DNA from: Borreliella japonica
GTDB taxonomy: Bacteria > Spirochaetota > Spirochaetia > Borreliales > Borreliaceae
Direction of reading: 5' to 3'
NCBI RefSeq assembly: GCF_900099615.1
Contig: NZ_FMTE01000003.1
Coordinates: forward strand, 157,164-221,163
Length of the DNA stretch: 64,000 bases
Part shown: piece by piece, positions 28,148-40,125 of the stretch
How positions within the stretch are numbered: position 1 is the stretch's first letter
Layout: each line of letters opens with the position of its first letter
Made by a program: the position numbers and the translations under genes
Notes under the pieces: model-generated
What the model saw: the letters and a program-made list of their open reading frames with translations, nothing else
Database searches by the model: none
What the model was told of the DNA's origin: nothing

Positions 28148-29737
28148 TTAATTTGTAATTAAATATTTTTTACTTATTTCTAAAAAGGTTTTTATTTGTT
28201 CATTTTTCCACTCTTCAGATTTATTTAATTTTTTCATCATTATTTCAGCAACTCTTGGAGCAGCTTCAATTGTAGCTTGAGGATTTAAAGGTAACGATCT
28301 TGTTCTTCTTGCTAAAACATCGTCAATAGTTTTGGCTTGCTCAAATTCAATTGAAAAAGCTATTTGAGCTTCATTTAAATCCAAGTCTTCGTGTATCTTT
28401 TTGTCAAACCCTTCCATATTTTTTAGAATTTCAAAGTCACTACCATAAGCTTTAAAAGGTTCAGGAATTTTTATTACTTCTTCTTTTTCAAGATAACCGT
28501 GTAACTTTAAATTTTTTGTAGTTGATGTATAACTTGGTATTAAATTTTTTTCTATGGCCTTAAGCAAGGTTTTTTCTGCCATTTTTCTATATGTAGTATA
28601 TTTTCCCCCCGCTATTGTAATAAGGTTTGAATCTGATATAAATATTTTTTCATTTCTTGAAATTTTTGAAGTGTTGCCCTTAGCTTTTGGATCTATTATT
28701 AAGGGTCTTATTCCAGTATATACGCTTTTTATATCCGATTTTTCTATTTTAATATTTAAATAGTTGTTTAAATTATTTATTATAAAGTCAATCTCTTCAT
28801 CAAATCTCTCAGGTTCTGCTTCTATATCTTTTATTGAAATGTCGGTGCTTCCGCAAACAACACTATCATACCAAGGAATAGCGAATAAAATTCTATTGTC
28901 ACTAGTTTTAGGTATTAATATTGCATGATTTTTGGGGAATTTGTCTTTTTTGATTATCAAATGGCTACCTTGGGAAGGTTTGATAATGTTTAAAGCTTTT
29001 TCATCATCTAATCTTCTTATTTCATCTGAAAATATTCCTGTTGCGTTTATTATACATTTGCTTTTTAATGAAATTTCTTCTTTTGACAATGTATTTTGTA
29101 TAATAACCCCTGAAAGTTTTCCGTTTTCCTTGCTAAATTTTTTAAGCTCTGTATAGTTAAAGGCAATGCCCCCTTTTTCGGTAAAAGTTCTTAATAATGT
29201 TATTGCCATTCTAGCATCATCGAATGAATCATCGTAATATAGAACAGAGCATTTAAGGCCTTCTGTTTTAATATTGGAGGCTTTTTCAATGGTAGATGCT
29301 TTGGATAGTAATTTAGTTTTATATTTGGCAGTTTTTTCTTTGCCCATGAGATTGTGGTAATAACTTAATCCAAAATAATAATAAGGTATTTTTAAAATAT
29401 TATAAATAGGAGTAATGAATGCACATTCGTTAATTAAATGAGGTGCATTTTTCTCAAGAATGGCTTTTTCGTGTAAAGCTTCTTTAACTAAAGAAATATT
29501 CCATTGAGCCAAATATCTTACTCCACCGTGAATTAATTTGCTTGATCTAGAGGAAGTTCCTTTTGCGTAATCAAATTTTTCTACAAGCATTGTCTTGTAT
29601 CCTCTTGTGATTGCGTCTACTGCAATACCAAGACCTGTTGCGCCCCCCCCAATTATTATTAGATCAAATTCTTGATTTTCAAGATCTTTTAATTTTGTTT
29701 CTTTGTTATAATTCATGAAATTTGAATATTCCTCCAT
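28148..29737 (-). CDS. glpD: Glycerol-3-phosphate dehydrogenase (FAD)
   Basis: A 529-residue membrane-associated flavoenzyme oxidising glycerol-3-phosphate to dihydroxyacetone phosphate, feeding glycolysis. The FAD Rossmann motif IIIGGGATGLG is at about residues 27-37, followed by GTSSRSSKLIHGGVRYL, the typical GlpD continuation. TIAGGKYTTYRKMAE marks the end of the FAD domain, and a C-terminal helical domain follows. ATG 29737 is used here. A second Met at residue 8 follows GGAGG by 14 bases and cannot be excluded. It is the last gene of the glp operon; from memory, glycerol use matters most in the tick phase. Confidence 0.96.
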   Translation of the reverse strand: MEEYSNFMNYNKETKLKDLENQEFDLIIIGGGATGLGIAVDAITRGYKTMLVEKFDYAKGTSSRSSKLIHGGVRYLAQWNISLVKEALHEKAILEKNAPHLINECAFITPIYNILKIPYYYFGLSYYHNLMGKEKTAKYKTKLLSKASTIEKASNIKTEGLKCSVLYYDDSFDDARMAITLLRTFTEKGGIAFNYTELKKFSKENGKLSGVIIQNTLSKEEISLKSKCIINATGIFSDEIRRLDDEKALNIIKPSQGSHLIIKKDKFPKNHAILIPKTSDNRILFAIPWYDSVVCGSTDISIKDIEAEPERFDEEIDFIINNLNNYLNIKIEKSDIKSVYTGIRPLIIDPKAKGNTSKISRNEKIFISDSNLITIAGGKYTTYRKMAEKTLLKAIEKNLIPSYTSTTKNLKLHGYLEKEEVIKIPEPFKAYGSDFEILKNMEGFDKKIHEDLDLNEAQIAFSIEFEQAKTIDDVLARRTRSLPLNPQATIEAAPRVAEIMMKKLNKSEEWKNEQIKTFLEISKKYLITN

Positions 29738-29821
29738 TTTAGTTAATTTCTTTTCCTTTTAATTAAATGCTAGATTTTAGAAATTTGCAAAAACCATTTG
29801 TTTTAATTTCATTAAGTAGCG

Positions 29822-29947
29822 CTATAAAGCAATTAGACATCGATTAAAAAATTTAATTAAGTGCTGTTCGTATAATCGATTGATTTGCTTACCAGGCATT
29901 TTTACTATATATTGTTTTAGTTTTAAAGAATTAAAAAAATTGTACAT
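29822..29947 (-). CDS. Small basic ORF between glpK and glpD (41 residues)
   Basis: ATG at 29947 is preceded by CTGGAG with an 8-base spacer, a good ribosome binding site. The 41-residue product is basic, with Lys, Arg and aromatic residues and no membrane segment or known domain. The frame is open further upstream into the glpK 3' end, but the ribosome binding site favours the short form. From memory, B31 has a hypothetical gene (BB0242) at this place in the glp operon. Function unknown. Confidence 0.55.
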   Translation of the reverse strand: MYNFFNSLKLKQYIVKMPGKQINRLYEQHLIKFFNRCLIAL

Positions 29948-30018
29948 AATTTTTTCTCCAGTATATTTTGTTATGATCTTTAAAGTCTTGTTTTGAACTT
30001 TTATAGACCGTGAGAGTT

Positions 30019-31506
30019 TTATACCCAAGATTTTGACCTTTCGATTGCTTTGTTCCAATTCTCAAGAAGATTTTCTTTTTTATTTTTTGGCATTGAAGGT
30101 TCAAATATCTTATCTACTTGCCAAAGGCTTATTATTTCTTCAGCACTTTGCCAATAACCCGATGCAAGCCCTGCAAGATAAGCAGCTCCAAGAGCGGTTG
30201 TTTCTGTTATTTTTGGTCTTACAACTTTACATCCTAAAAGATCAGCTTGAAATTGCATTAACAGATTGTTTTGACTTGCTTTCCCGTCTACTCTTAATTC
30301 TTGAATTTCAAAGTTGGGAACGGATTTTTTCATGGTATTTAGTATGTCAAAGCTTTGAAATGCAATGCTCTCAAGAGCGGCCCTTGTAATATGAGCTTTT
30401 GTTGATCCTCTTGTTATTCCGATAATTGTTCCTCTTGCATAAGAATCCCAATGAGGTGCACCAAGTCCAACAAATGCTGGTACAAAATAAACCCCCCCAT
30501 TATCTGAAGCAGAGCTTGCCAATGATTCTGCATCTGAGCTTTTTCTGAAAAGTTCAAGGCCATCTCTTAGCCACTGGATTACGGCTCCACCAATAAAAAC
30601 ACTTCCTTCAAGAACATAAGTTACAGATTTTTTTCTTCCCCATGCAATTGAAGTTAAAAGCTTTTCATGGTTAATAATTGGTTCTTTACCTATATTTACT
30701 GTTACAAAGCAGCCAGTTCCATATGTGTTTTTAGCCATACCTTTTTTAAGGCAAGCTTGTCCAAATGTTGCTGCAAATTGATCTCCGGCAATTCCTGCAA
30801 TAGGAATTTCTACTCCAAATAGCGATGTGTCTGTTTTACCATATATTGTAGAACTCTCTTTAAGTTCGGGTAAAATTGCTTTTGGAATATTTAATATGCT
30901 TAAAAGTTCATCATCCCATTCTAATGTTTTTATATTTAACAATAATGTTCTTGAAGCATTAGAATAATCGGTTGCATGTACTTTTTTTTGAGTTAGATTC
31001 CATAGTAGCCATGTATCTATTGTTCCAAAGCATAATTCACCATTTTCAGCTTTTTGTCTGGCACCTTCTATATTATCTAGGATCCACAGTATTTTTGTCC
31101 CGCTAAAATATGAATCTAGTACTAAGCCTGTTTTTTCCAAAATAATTTTATCTTTTCCCTCTTGTGTTAATTGGTCACAAATTTTTGAAGTTCTTCTATC
31201 TTGCCATACTATTGCATTGTAAATAGGTTTTCCTGTATTTTTTTCCCATATAACTGTAGTTTCTCTTTGATTAGTTATTCCAATAGCATCAACTGCATTT
31301 GGCAAAATTCTTGAATTTGCAAGAGCTTCTGTTATGACTCCAAGTTGTGAACTCCATATTTCAGTAGGATCATGTTCCACCCAACTTGGTTGTGGATAAA
31401 TTTGAGTGAATTCTTTTTCAGCAAACCCTTTTATGTTTGCATTTTTATCAAATACTATTGCTCTTGAGCTAGTAGTACCTTGATCAATAGATAAAATGTA
31501 TTTCAT
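30019..31506 (-). CDS. glpK: Glycerol kinase
   Basis: A 495-residue cytoplasmic kinase making glycerol-3-phosphate from glycerol and ATP. It has the FGGY-family signatures: [15 protein letters not shown] at the N-terminus, [27 protein letters not shown] and [16 protein letters not shown] near the C-terminus. The frame is open to a TTG at 31530, but ATG 31506 has AAGGA six bases upstream and places the ATP-binding loop at the usual position. It lies 37 bases after glpF in the glp operon. Confidence 0.97.
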   Translation of the reverse strand: MKYILSIDQGTTSSRAIVFDKNANIKGFAEKEFTQIYPQPSWVEHDPTEIWSSQLGVITEALANSRILPNAVDAIGITNQRETTVIWEKNTGKPIYNAIVWQDRRTSKICDQLTQEGKDKIILEKTGLVLDSYFSGTKILWILDNIEGARQKAENGELCFGTIDTWLLWNLTQKKVHATDYSNASRTLLLNIKTLEWDDELLSILNIPKAILPELKESSTIYGKTDTSLFGVEIPIAGIAGDQFAATFGQACLKKGMAKNTYGTGCFVTVNIGKEPIINHEKLLTSIAWGRKKSVTYVLEGSVFIGGAVIQWLRDGLELFRKSSDAESLASSASDNGGVYFVPAFVGLGAPHWDSYARGTIIGITRGSTKAHITRAALESIAFQSFDILNTMKKSVPNFEIQELRVDGKASQNNLLMQFQADLLGCKVVRPKITETTALGAAYLAGLASGYWQSAEEIISLWQVDKIFEPSMPKNKKENLLENWNKAIERSKSWV

Positions 31507-31543
31507 AATTTTTCCTTTTTGTTTCAACAAAGATAAATATCTT

Positions 31544-32308
31544 TTAACCTTTGTTATTTTTTAGTGTAAATTCGTAAATTATAGCGCCCAAGATTGCCCC
31601 AATTATTGGGCCAATTATTGGCACAATAAATATACTTAGGTTGTCAAAGCCATGATTTTTAAATCCAGCAAATAAGAGTAAAATTCTTGGTCCTAGGTCT
31701 CTTGCAGGATTAATGGCATAGCCATTCATTCCCCCAAAACTTATTCCTATTGCCAAAACCAATGCTCCTGTAATGAATGGAAGAAATGGATTGTCATTGT
31801 GTTTTTTTACAAAATCTCCAACAACAGAAATTAAAAACATTAGCAAAAAAGTTCCAAAAACTTGATCAATAAATCCAGGCAAAAATCCAGGAATTGCAGG
31901 GAAAGTTGCCATTATGCCTTGAGTATTTTCTAGGCCAGGATCTATTTCTATCCATTTAGGATAAAATACGACAAGTGTCATTAATGCGCCTGTAAATGCT
32001 CCTAATATTTGCGCTACAATGTAATGAAAAAGTTTTGAAACGGGAAATTTCCCAATACTTGCTAATCCTATGCTGACAGCTGGATTTAGATGTGCCCCGC
32101 TAATTCTTGCTGATGTATAAATGCCAAATGTTACACCCATTCCCCATCCAAATACAATATTTGTATATCCCCCTTTTATTATTTCTCCTGCTATTTCGGG
32201 ATTTGAAGGAAATAATACTGTCATTGCAACAGATCCAGTTCCTAGAGCTAATAGGATAAATGTTCCTAAGAATTCCGATATAAATTCTTGGAATTTTGTA
32301 TAATTCAT
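31544..32308 (-). CDS. glpF: Glycerol uptake facilitator (aquaglyceroporin)
   Basis: A 254-residue channel of the major intrinsic protein family with six membrane segments and two half-helices. Both NPA boxes are intact: HLNPAVS at residues 74-80 and INPARD near residue 205. The Arg after the second NPA, the selectivity-filter residue, is present, and the Asp that follows it is typical of glycerol-conducting members. ATG 32308 follows GAGGAG with a 7-base spacer. It is the first gene of the glp operon, behind a long structured leader. Confidence 0.96.
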   Translation of the reverse strand: MNYTKFQEFISEFLGTFILLALGTGSVAMTVLFPSNPEIAGEIIKGGYTNIVFGWGMGVTFGIYTSARISGAHLNPAVSIGLASIGKFPVSKLFHYIVAQILGAFTGALMTLVVFYPKWIEIDPGLENTQGIMATFPAIPGFLPGFIDQVFGTFLLMFLISVVGDFVKKHNDNPFLPFITGALVLAIGISFGGMNGYAINPARDLGPRILLLFAGFKNHGFDNLSIFIVPIIGPIIGAILGAIIYEFTLKNNKG

Positions 32309-32410
32309 ATTTTATCTCCTCATTTTTATATCAATTTTATTTTTTTTTTAAAAAGTTTTAATTTTTAAAATCGAATGTATTGATTTTAAATCAAATTTCA
32401 TTGTGTTTTT

Positions 32411-32448
32411 ATAAAATGGCTAGAATTTTTATATTTTAGCCATTTTAT
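32411..32448 (-). promoter_or_regulatory. glp leader hairpin 1
   Basis: Arms 32411-32426 and 32433-32448 pair over 16 positions (12 perfect, one G-U, three more) around a 6-base loop. There is no U-run on the glp side, so it is not a classical terminator. Its outer arm shares five bases (32444-32448) with the next hairpin, so the two full stems cannot form together. Confidence 0.7.
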
Positions 32449-32488
32449 TTCAAGAATAATTAACATTTTTAATTATTCTTGAAATAAA
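32444..32488 (-). promoter_or_regulatory. glp leader hairpin 2
   Basis: A perfect 20-base stem (32444-32463 with 32469-32488) and a 5-base loop, CATTT in plus-strand sense. It begins about 8 nt after the predicted transcription start of the glp operon. Such a long exact stem in a 5' leader should strongly affect RNA stability or elongation. Confidence 0.75.
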
Positions 32489-32502
32489 TATTTACATTTA
32501 AT

Positions 32503-32531
32503 ATATTATTTTTAATTAAGATTAATGTCAA
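32503..32531 (-). promoter_or_regulatory. glp operon promoter
   Basis: On the minus strand, a perfect TTGACA (32526-32531) and TAATAT (32503-32508) are separated by 17 bases. The predicted start is near 32496, giving a leader of about 190 nt before the glpF ATG. The 398-base gap 32309-32706 holds this promoter, the two hairpins and the undefined promoter of the divergent kinase gene. Confidence 0.85.
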
Positions 32532-32706
32532 TAAATTAAAGTTTTTAATTTATAATTTATTGATTTCTTTCCTAAAATTTGTTTAAGGATTTTTTATTTT
32601 ATATTAAAATTTTTACATTGGATTTTTTTGATTAATTAGGTTTTATGATTTAGCAATTTTTTAGCTTATATTCGAATTATTGAAGTTATTTTTGGAGGTA
32701 GACTTG

Positions 32707-33309
32707 GTGATTGTAATAGAAGGGTTAATTGGGGTAGGAAAAACTACTCTTGGAAATATTTTATCAAAGGAGCTAGAAGTTCCTTTTTACAGTGAGCTAA
32801 ATAATGATTTTACTTTGTCCGTATTAGATAAATTTTATAAGGATAAATCCAGATGGGCATTTCCAGTTCAAATTAATTTTCTTAATGAGAGGTTTAAGTT
32901 AATAAAAGGAGTGTTTAGAACAAAAGGAGGCATACTTGACAGATCTATTTATGGTGATTGTGTATTTGCGTCTCTTTTAAATTGCGATGGGTATATCTCT
33001 GATGAGGAGTATAAAATATATGTTGATCTTCTTGGTAATATGCTTGAACATTCTCAGCAACCAAGTTTGCTTGTTTATCTTGATTGCAGTATTGATGAGG
33101 TTGAACGCAGAATTAAAAATAGAAATAGAAGCTTTGAAATGAATATTCCCAGAGATTATCTTGAAGGTCTTAATAAAAAATATTTGAAGTGGTACGATGA
33201 ATACAGTTTGTCTTCAAAGATAAAATTTTCTTATGATGATATAAATATTTTTAATGAAGAAGATAAGAATAAAGTGATTTCTTTAATTAGAGATAAACTT
33301 GTACTATAA
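32707..33309 (+). CDS. dck: Deoxynucleoside kinase
   Basis: A 200-residue kinase of the deoxycytidine/deoxyguanosine kinase family, phosphorylating deoxynucleosides with ATP for DNA synthesis. The P-loop is GLIGVGKTT at residues 6-14, the substrate motif DRSIYGD is in the middle, and the lid Arg-rich segment RIKNRNRSFE follows. The frame is open to a TTG at 32680, but GGAGG at 32694-32698 places the start at GTG 32707 (8-base spacer) or TTG 32704. Salvage of this kind fits an organism that, from general knowledge, lacks de novo nucleotide synthesis. The exact base preference cannot be read from the sequence. Confidence 0.9.
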   Translation: MIVIEGLIGVGKTTLGNILSKELEVPFYSELNNDFTLSVLDKFYKDKSRWAFPVQINFLNERFKLIKGVFRTKGGILDRSIYGDCVFASLLNCDGYISDEEYKIYVDLLGNMLEHSQQPSLLVYLDCSIDEVERRIKNRNRSFEMNIPRDYLEGLNKKYLKWYDEYSLSSKIKFSYDDINIFNEEDKNKVISLIRDKLVL

Positions 33310-33355
33310 TTACTTTTAGTAGATTGACATTCTTTTGTTTTATTTTAAAGGTTGA

Positions 33356-35649
<2,294 letters not shown>

Positions 35650-35701
35650 TTTTCCTCTTTTTTACTATTATTAATAATATAATAATGTAATATATTTAAC
35701 A

Positions 35702-35727
35702 CTATCATTAATAATTTTAAATGATAG
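35702..35727. repeat. Small inverted repeat between lnt and the NHL gene
   Basis: Arms CTATCATT (35702-35709) and AATGATAG (35720-35727) flank 10 AT-rich bases in the 145-base divergent gap. A TATAAT lies at 35764-35769 before the ATG at 35795, but without a good -35. The repeat may be an operator; chance is possible. Confidence 0.25.
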
Positions 35728-35794
35728 CATTGATTTTTTGTGTTATTTTTGAAAATTTATGCTTATAATAGACTTTTAAAGAGTAAAGGAAATT

Positions 35795-37801
35795 ATGTTA
35801 ATTTTTGGTTTTATTGGTTTATTGTTTTTAAATCTTTTCAGTTTGCATGCTCAAGGAATAGTTACCAATAAAGATGCTCAAGAGGAGTTTAAATGGGCTC
35901 TTAATTCTTATAATAATGGAATTTATGATGATGCTCTTTTATCTTTTAAAAAAATTTTAAGCTTTGATCCTAATAACCTTGATTATCATTTTTGGACTGG
36001 CAATGTTTATTATAGGCTAGGTTATGTTGAAGAAGCTTTAATGGAATGGAGAAATTTAAAAGATCAAGGTTATAAGGTCCCTTATCTTAGGCATTTGATT
36101 TCTACTATTGAGCAAAGGAGAGGTATTTTTTCAAATTACGAACTTGATTTTAAAAAACTTGTAAAAGTCGCTTCTCTTGATAATTCTATTTATAAAAGGC
36201 CACATGGATATCAGATTACATCTTTAAGGGCTGATAATTACGGTGGATATTATGCTGCTAACTTTGTAGGTAATGAAATATTGTATTTCGATGTTAATAA
36301 TAATGTTAGTGCTTTAGTTAAAGATGGATTTAGTTACTTAAAATCCCCTTATGATGTTATCGAGGTTAATAATTTGCTTTACGTGACTCTTTATTCAAGT
36401 GATGAAATTGGTGTTTATGACAAAGTTTTTGGAGTTAAAAAGAGATCTATTGGGAAAAAAGGCACAAAAGACGGTGAATTGCTTGCTCCTCAGTATATGA
36501 CTATTGATAAGAGAAACTATATTTATGTGAGTGAATGGGGAAATAAAAGAGTGAGTAAATTTGGACTTGAGGGCGATTTTATTCTGCATTTCGGCCATAG
36601 AATTTCGGGTTACAAGGGCCTTTTAGGTCCCACAGGTGTTACTTATTTGAATGAAAACATTTACGTTGCAGATTCTTTGAGAAATACTATTGAAGTTTTT
36701 GATACTAGCGGTAATCATTTGTATTCAGTTTCTACTTTTATTGAAGGAATAGAGGGTCTTAGTAGTGATTCTGCTGGCAATAATGTTATAATATCTTCAA
36801 GACATGGTGTTTATAAGTACAATATTGCTAAAAAGACAATTACAAAAATTTTAAAAGCAGATAAAGTGAATTCTAAAATTTCTTCATCTATTTTGGATGC
36901 TAATAATCAGATGATTGTCTCAGATTTTAATAATGCCAAAGTCTCAGTTTATAAGAGTGATTCAAGTCTTTATGACAGTTTGAATGTTGATGTTAGAAGA
37001 ATAGTTAGGCTTGGGGGGCCCAAAATTTATGTCGAGCTTAATGTAAGCAGTAAAAGCGGATTACCGGTTGTTGGGCTTAAAAGCGAAAACTTTTCAATTG
37101 CAAATGAAAATTATTACATTGTTAATCCTAAGGTCGCATACAATGTAAATGCTTCTAAAGACATTAATATAGCAGTTGTTTTTGATAAATCTTCTTATAT
37201 GAAAAATTATGATTTAGATCAAATTGTAGGTTTAAATGCTTTAATAGAGTCCTCAAAAAATAAAAACTTTAGTTTTATAAATGCAACAAATGTTCCCATT
37301 ATAGATAATATTGAAAGCTTGACAAATAGCATTAGAAATACAAGTTCTCTTGGTCCTTATAGTACAGATTCTGTAAAAACAGATGTTAGTTTGAAGTTAG
37401 CAGGTTCTGGGCTTATGTCAAAAAGTTCAAGAAGAGCGGTAGTTTATTTTAGTGGTGGTGTTTTAAATCGTAAATCCTTTGAAAAGTACTCTTTAGATAC
37501 GATAGTAAGCTATTATAAAAATAATGATATAAGATTTTACTTAATATTGTTTGGCAATGATCCTGTTAACAGTAAGCTTCAATATTTAGTTGATGAAACA
37601 GGTGGTGCCATAATTCCTTTTTCATCTTATGAAGGAGTATCTAAAGTATATGATTTAATTTTAGAACAAAAAACCGGTACTTATTTGCTAGAATATTATT
37701 ATCCAGGCCCCCAGGAGCCTAATAAATACTTTAATTTATCTGTTGAAGCAAATATAAATCAACAGACAGGAAGAGGTGAGTTTGCATATTTTATCAATTA
37801 G
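35795..37801 (+). CDS. Secreted TPR / NHL-propeller / vWA-like protein
   Basis: A 668-residue exported protein. A signal peptide (cleavage likely after SLHA, residue 19) is followed by a TPR pair (about 28-110: ALLSFKKILSFDPNN, VYYRLGYVEEALMEW), a beta-propeller of NHL-like repeats (about 150-400; YIYVSEWGNKRVSKFG, NIYVADSLRNTIEVFD), a beta domain, and a C-terminal von Willebrand A-like domain beginning IAVVFDKSSYM near 465. The metal-site motif there is only partly conserved (DKSSY instead of DxSxS). It looks like a periplasmic or surface scaffold. No enzymatic motif was found. Confidence 0.78.
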   Translation: MLIFGFIGLLFLNLFSLHAQGIVTNKDAQEEFKWALNSYNNGIYDDALLSFKKILSFDPNNLDYHFWTGNVYYRLGYVEEALMEWRNLKDQGYKVPYLRHLISTIEQRRGIFSNYELDFKKLVKVASLDNSIYKRPHGYQITSLRADNYGGYYAANFVGNEILYFDVNNNVSALVKDGFSYLKSPYDVIEVNNLLYVTLYSSDEIGVYDKVFGVKKRSIGKKGTKDGELLAPQYMTIDKRNYIYVSEWGNKRVSKFGLEGDFILHFGHRISGYKGLLGPTGVTYLNENIYVADSLRNTIEVFDTSGNHLYSVSTFIEGIEGLSSDSAGNNVIISSRHGVYKYNIAKKTITKILKADKVNSKISSSILDANNQMIVSDFNNAKVSVYKSDSSLYDSLNVDVRRIVRLGGPKIYVELNVSSKSGLPVVGLKSENFSIANENYYIVNPKVAYNVNASKDINIAVVFDKSSYMKNYDLDQIVGLNALIESSKNKNFSFINATNVPIIDNIESLTNSIRNTSSLGPYSTDSVKTDVSLKLAGSGLMSKSSRRAVVYFSGGVLNRKSFEKYSLDTIVSYYKNNDIRFYLILFGNDPVNSKLQYLVDETGGAIIPFSSYEGVSKVYDLILEQKTGTYLLEYYYPGPQEPNKYFNLSVEANINQQTGRGEFAYFIN

Positions 37802-37836
37802 ATTGATTTTTGATTTTATTAGGGGGGGGATAAGCT

Positions 37837-38943
37837 GTGAGGCTTAATGCAGGGATTGTGGGGCTTCCCAATGTAGGTAAATCTACTTTATTTTCATCGT
37901 TGACATCATCTAAAGTTGAGATCGCGAATTATCCTTTTTGCACTATTGAGCCAAATATAGGAATAGTAGAGATTCCTGATGAAAGGCTTTTAAAAATTGC
38001 TGAGTGTATTGTTCCACGAAAAATTATTTCTGCTGCTATGGAATTTGTGGATATTGCAGGTCTTGTTAAAGGAGCATCAACAGGCGAAGGACTTGGCAAT
38101 AAATTTTTGGCTAATATTCGAGAAGTTTCTCTTATTATTCATGTTGTCAGATGTTTTGAAGAAAAAGAAGTTATTCATATTAATAATGATATTAATCCTG
38201 AGAAAGATATAGCTACAATCAATGTTGAGCTTTGTTTGGCAGATCTTGAAACTGTTCAAAAAAGCCTTCAAAAACAAGAAAAAAATGTTAAAAGCACCGA
38301 TAAAAAAGTTAGCGAATCTTCTAAAGCAATTGTTTTAATGCTAAAAAGACTTGAAGAGCATTTAAGCAATATGAATCCTGTTGTTGATTTTAAATTTGAT
38401 GATTTTGAATACAACTTTATTAGATCATTAAATCTTTTGACTTTTAAAAAAGTTTTGTATGTTTGTAATGTTGATGAAAATTCACTTAGTGGTAATAAAT
38501 ATACAGATATTGTAAAAAATATTGCCTTGAAAGAAGGGAATGATTTTTTAATCTTATGTGCCAAAATTGAAGCTGAGCTTTCCGAAATAAAGGATATATC
38601 TTATAAAAATGAAATGTTAGAATTATTTGGGATAAATAATAGCAGTCTTGGCAATTTAATTAAAAAAGCCTATTATACTTTGGGACTTAGAACTTATTTT
38701 ACAGCGGGTTTGCAAGAAGTTAGAGCTTGGACATTTAAACAGGGCATGAAAGCTCCTAAAGCTGCTGGAATAATTCATAGTGATTTTGAGAGAGGTTTTA
38801 TTAAAGCAGAAGTTTATTCTTGTGAGGATTTGTTTGAATTTCAAAGTGTTCAAAGACTAAAAGAGAAAGGACTTGTTAGAATTGAAGGTAAAGAATATCT
38901 GGTAAGAGATGGAGATGTAATCTTTTTTAAATTTAATGTTTAG
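37837..38943 (+). CDS. ychF: Obg-family GTPase/ATPase YchF
   Basis: A 368-residue ribosome-associated nucleotidase. The P-loop [11 protein letters not shown] is at residues 8-18, G3 is [10 protein letters not shown], and a coiled-coil insertion follows. The TGS domain ([33 protein letters not shown] split over its two strands) closes the protein. The start is GTG 37837, after a G-rich ribosome binding site. The usual G4 specificity motif NKxD is absent, as in YchF proteins that prefer ATP. Confidence 0.95.
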   Translation: MRLNAGIVGLPNVGKSTLFSSLTSSKVEIANYPFCTIEPNIGIVEIPDERLLKIAECIVPRKIISAAMEFVDIAGLVKGASTGEGLGNKFLANIREVSLIIHVVRCFEEKEVIHINNDINPEKDIATINVELCLADLETVQKSLQKQEKNVKSTDKKVSESSKAIVLMLKRLEEHLSNMNPVVDFKFDDFEYNFIRSLNLLTFKKVLYVCNVDENSLSGNKYTDIVKNIALKEGNDFLILCAKIEAELSEIKDISYKNEMLELFGINNSSLGNLIKKAYYTLGLRTYFTAGLQEVRAWTFKQGMKAPKAAGIIHSDFERGFIKAEVYSCEDLFEFQSVQRLKEKGLVRIEGKEYLVRDGDVIFFKFNV

Positions 38944-38957
38944 ATTTATTTTATATT

Positions 38958-39785
38958 ATGGGCGGTTTATTTTTCAGCAGTATAAAGCTAGTTAGTTTGT
39001 TTGTTTTTAATATTGTTATTTGTTTGCTTTATTTGTTTTTGTATGATGCAATTTTTTTTTACTTTGTTTTGACACTTCTTTTAGTAAATTTTTTTGTAAT
39101 TCTTTTTTATTTAAAGTATTTTTGTTCTGTCTCCTTTAAAGGATCTAAGATTTATTATAAGGGTGTTTTTTTAAGTTGTAATTTTGGTTTTGATGACGTT
39201 ATTTCGTTTGAAAAAAGATTATCAGACAATGTTTTGATTTTGAAATTAAAAAATAAAAAAAAAATTAAGGTTTGTTTTTGGGTAGGCAATGGTTCGAGTG
39301 AATTATTCAGAGAGCTTAAATTTAAAAGAAAAGATTTGTTTATTCCAAAATTGGAAAATTTTCCAATAAGATACTATTTGTCTTATGTCTATCTTTGCAT
39401 GTTTTTGGCCCGTATTATGATTAGTTTATTTGTTTATTATCTTTCATTAAACAATATATTTATTTTTTTATTTATTTGCTTTATTGATATTAAAGTTTTG
39501 TTAGGCGATTTTTTAGTTATCAGTAATATAGTGTTGTTTTACGAATTTAGAAAAGATTCAATTTATGAAAGGAAAATCTTTAAGAGTGAAATTTATTTTT
39601 ATGAATTTTTTGAAAAAATTTTTATTGCTAGGGAATTTGAATTTAATAATAAAAATTATTTATGCTTTTCTTATAAAGGTAATCATCCGGCAAAAAAAGT
39701 ATATATTTTGAATAAAAAAATTTCTTATTCCATGCAAAAGGTTTTTGAATATATTAAACAAAACTATTGCACTGAATTAACTTAA
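38958..39785 (+). CDS. Membrane protein of unknown function
   Basis: A 275-residue protein very rich in Phe, Leu, Ile and Tyr. Two hydrophobic segments lie at about 10-30 and 33-55, then a soluble stretch (about 60-135), then two or three more segments (about 140-200) and a C-terminal soluble part. The soluble stretch, with IYYKGVFLSCNFGFDDVISFE, is reminiscent of bacterial PH-like domains found next to membrane spans; this is only a resemblance. It starts 14 bases after ychF without a clear ribosome binding site. Confidence 0.65.
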   Translation: MGGLFFSSIKLVSLFVFNIVICLLYLFLYDAIFFYFVLTLLLVNFFVILFYLKYFCSVSFKGSKIYYKGVFLSCNFGFDDVISFEKRLSDNVLILKLKNKKKIKVCFWVGNGSSELFRELKFKRKDLFIPKLENFPIRYYLSYVYLCMFLARIMISLFVYYLSLNNIFIFLFICFIDIKVLLGDFLVISNIVLFYEFRKDSIYERKIFKSEIYFYEFFEKIFIAREFEFNNKNYLCFSYKGNHPAKKVYILNKKISYSMQKVFEYIKQNYCTELT

Positions 39786-39792
39786 GCTTTGA

Positions 39793-39821
39793 TTGACTAT
39801 ATTTAAATTAGTTGATATATT
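39793..39821 (+). promoter_or_regulatory. rpsT operon promoter
   Basis: TTGACT (39793-39798) and TATATT (39816-39821), spaced 17 bases, lie 35 bases before the rpsT start. It would drive rpsT-hbb-bactofilin and perhaps rho. Confidence 0.75.
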
Positions 39822-39855
39822 AAAATTATTGTTTAATAATATTAAGGAGTATCAC

Positions 39856-40122
39856 TTGAGAAAAAATGCATCTGCATTGAAGCGCTCTCGCCAAAATTTA
39901 AAAAGAAAGATTAGAAATGTAAGTGTAAAAAGTGAATTAAAAACAATAGAAAAACGCTGTATCAACATGATTAAAGCGGGCAAGAAAGACGAAGCTATTG
40001 AATTTTTTAAGTTTGTTGCAAAAAAACTAGACACTGCTGCTAGAAAGCGAATAATTCATAAAAATAAGGCCGCTAGAAAAAAATCTCGTTTAAATGTTTT
40101 GCTGTTAAAACAAGGAAATTAG
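39856..40122 (+). CDS. rpsT: Ribosomal protein bS20
   Basis: An 88-residue basic protein binding 16S rRNA. The start is TTG 39856, fixed by AAGGAG six bases upstream; the product begins LRKNASALKRSRQ, the classic bS20 N-terminus. An open frame extends upstream to 39793 but overlaps the promoter and is not coding. hbb follows after 3 bases. Confidence 0.96.
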   Translation: MRKNASALKRSRQNLKRKIRNVSVKSELKTIEKRCINMIKAGKKDEAIEFFKFVAKKLDTAARKRIIHKNKAARKKSRLNVLLLKQGN

Positions 40123-40125
40123 TTT

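Noticed and set aside
29948..30058. Longer 78-codon version of the small glp ORF
   Set aside because: The extra part overlaps glpK in another frame and has no start signal comparable to CTGGAG before ATG 29947.
39793..39855. N-terminal extension of rpsT
   Set aside because: The extra 21 codons cover the promoter, and AAGGAG places the start at TTG 39856.
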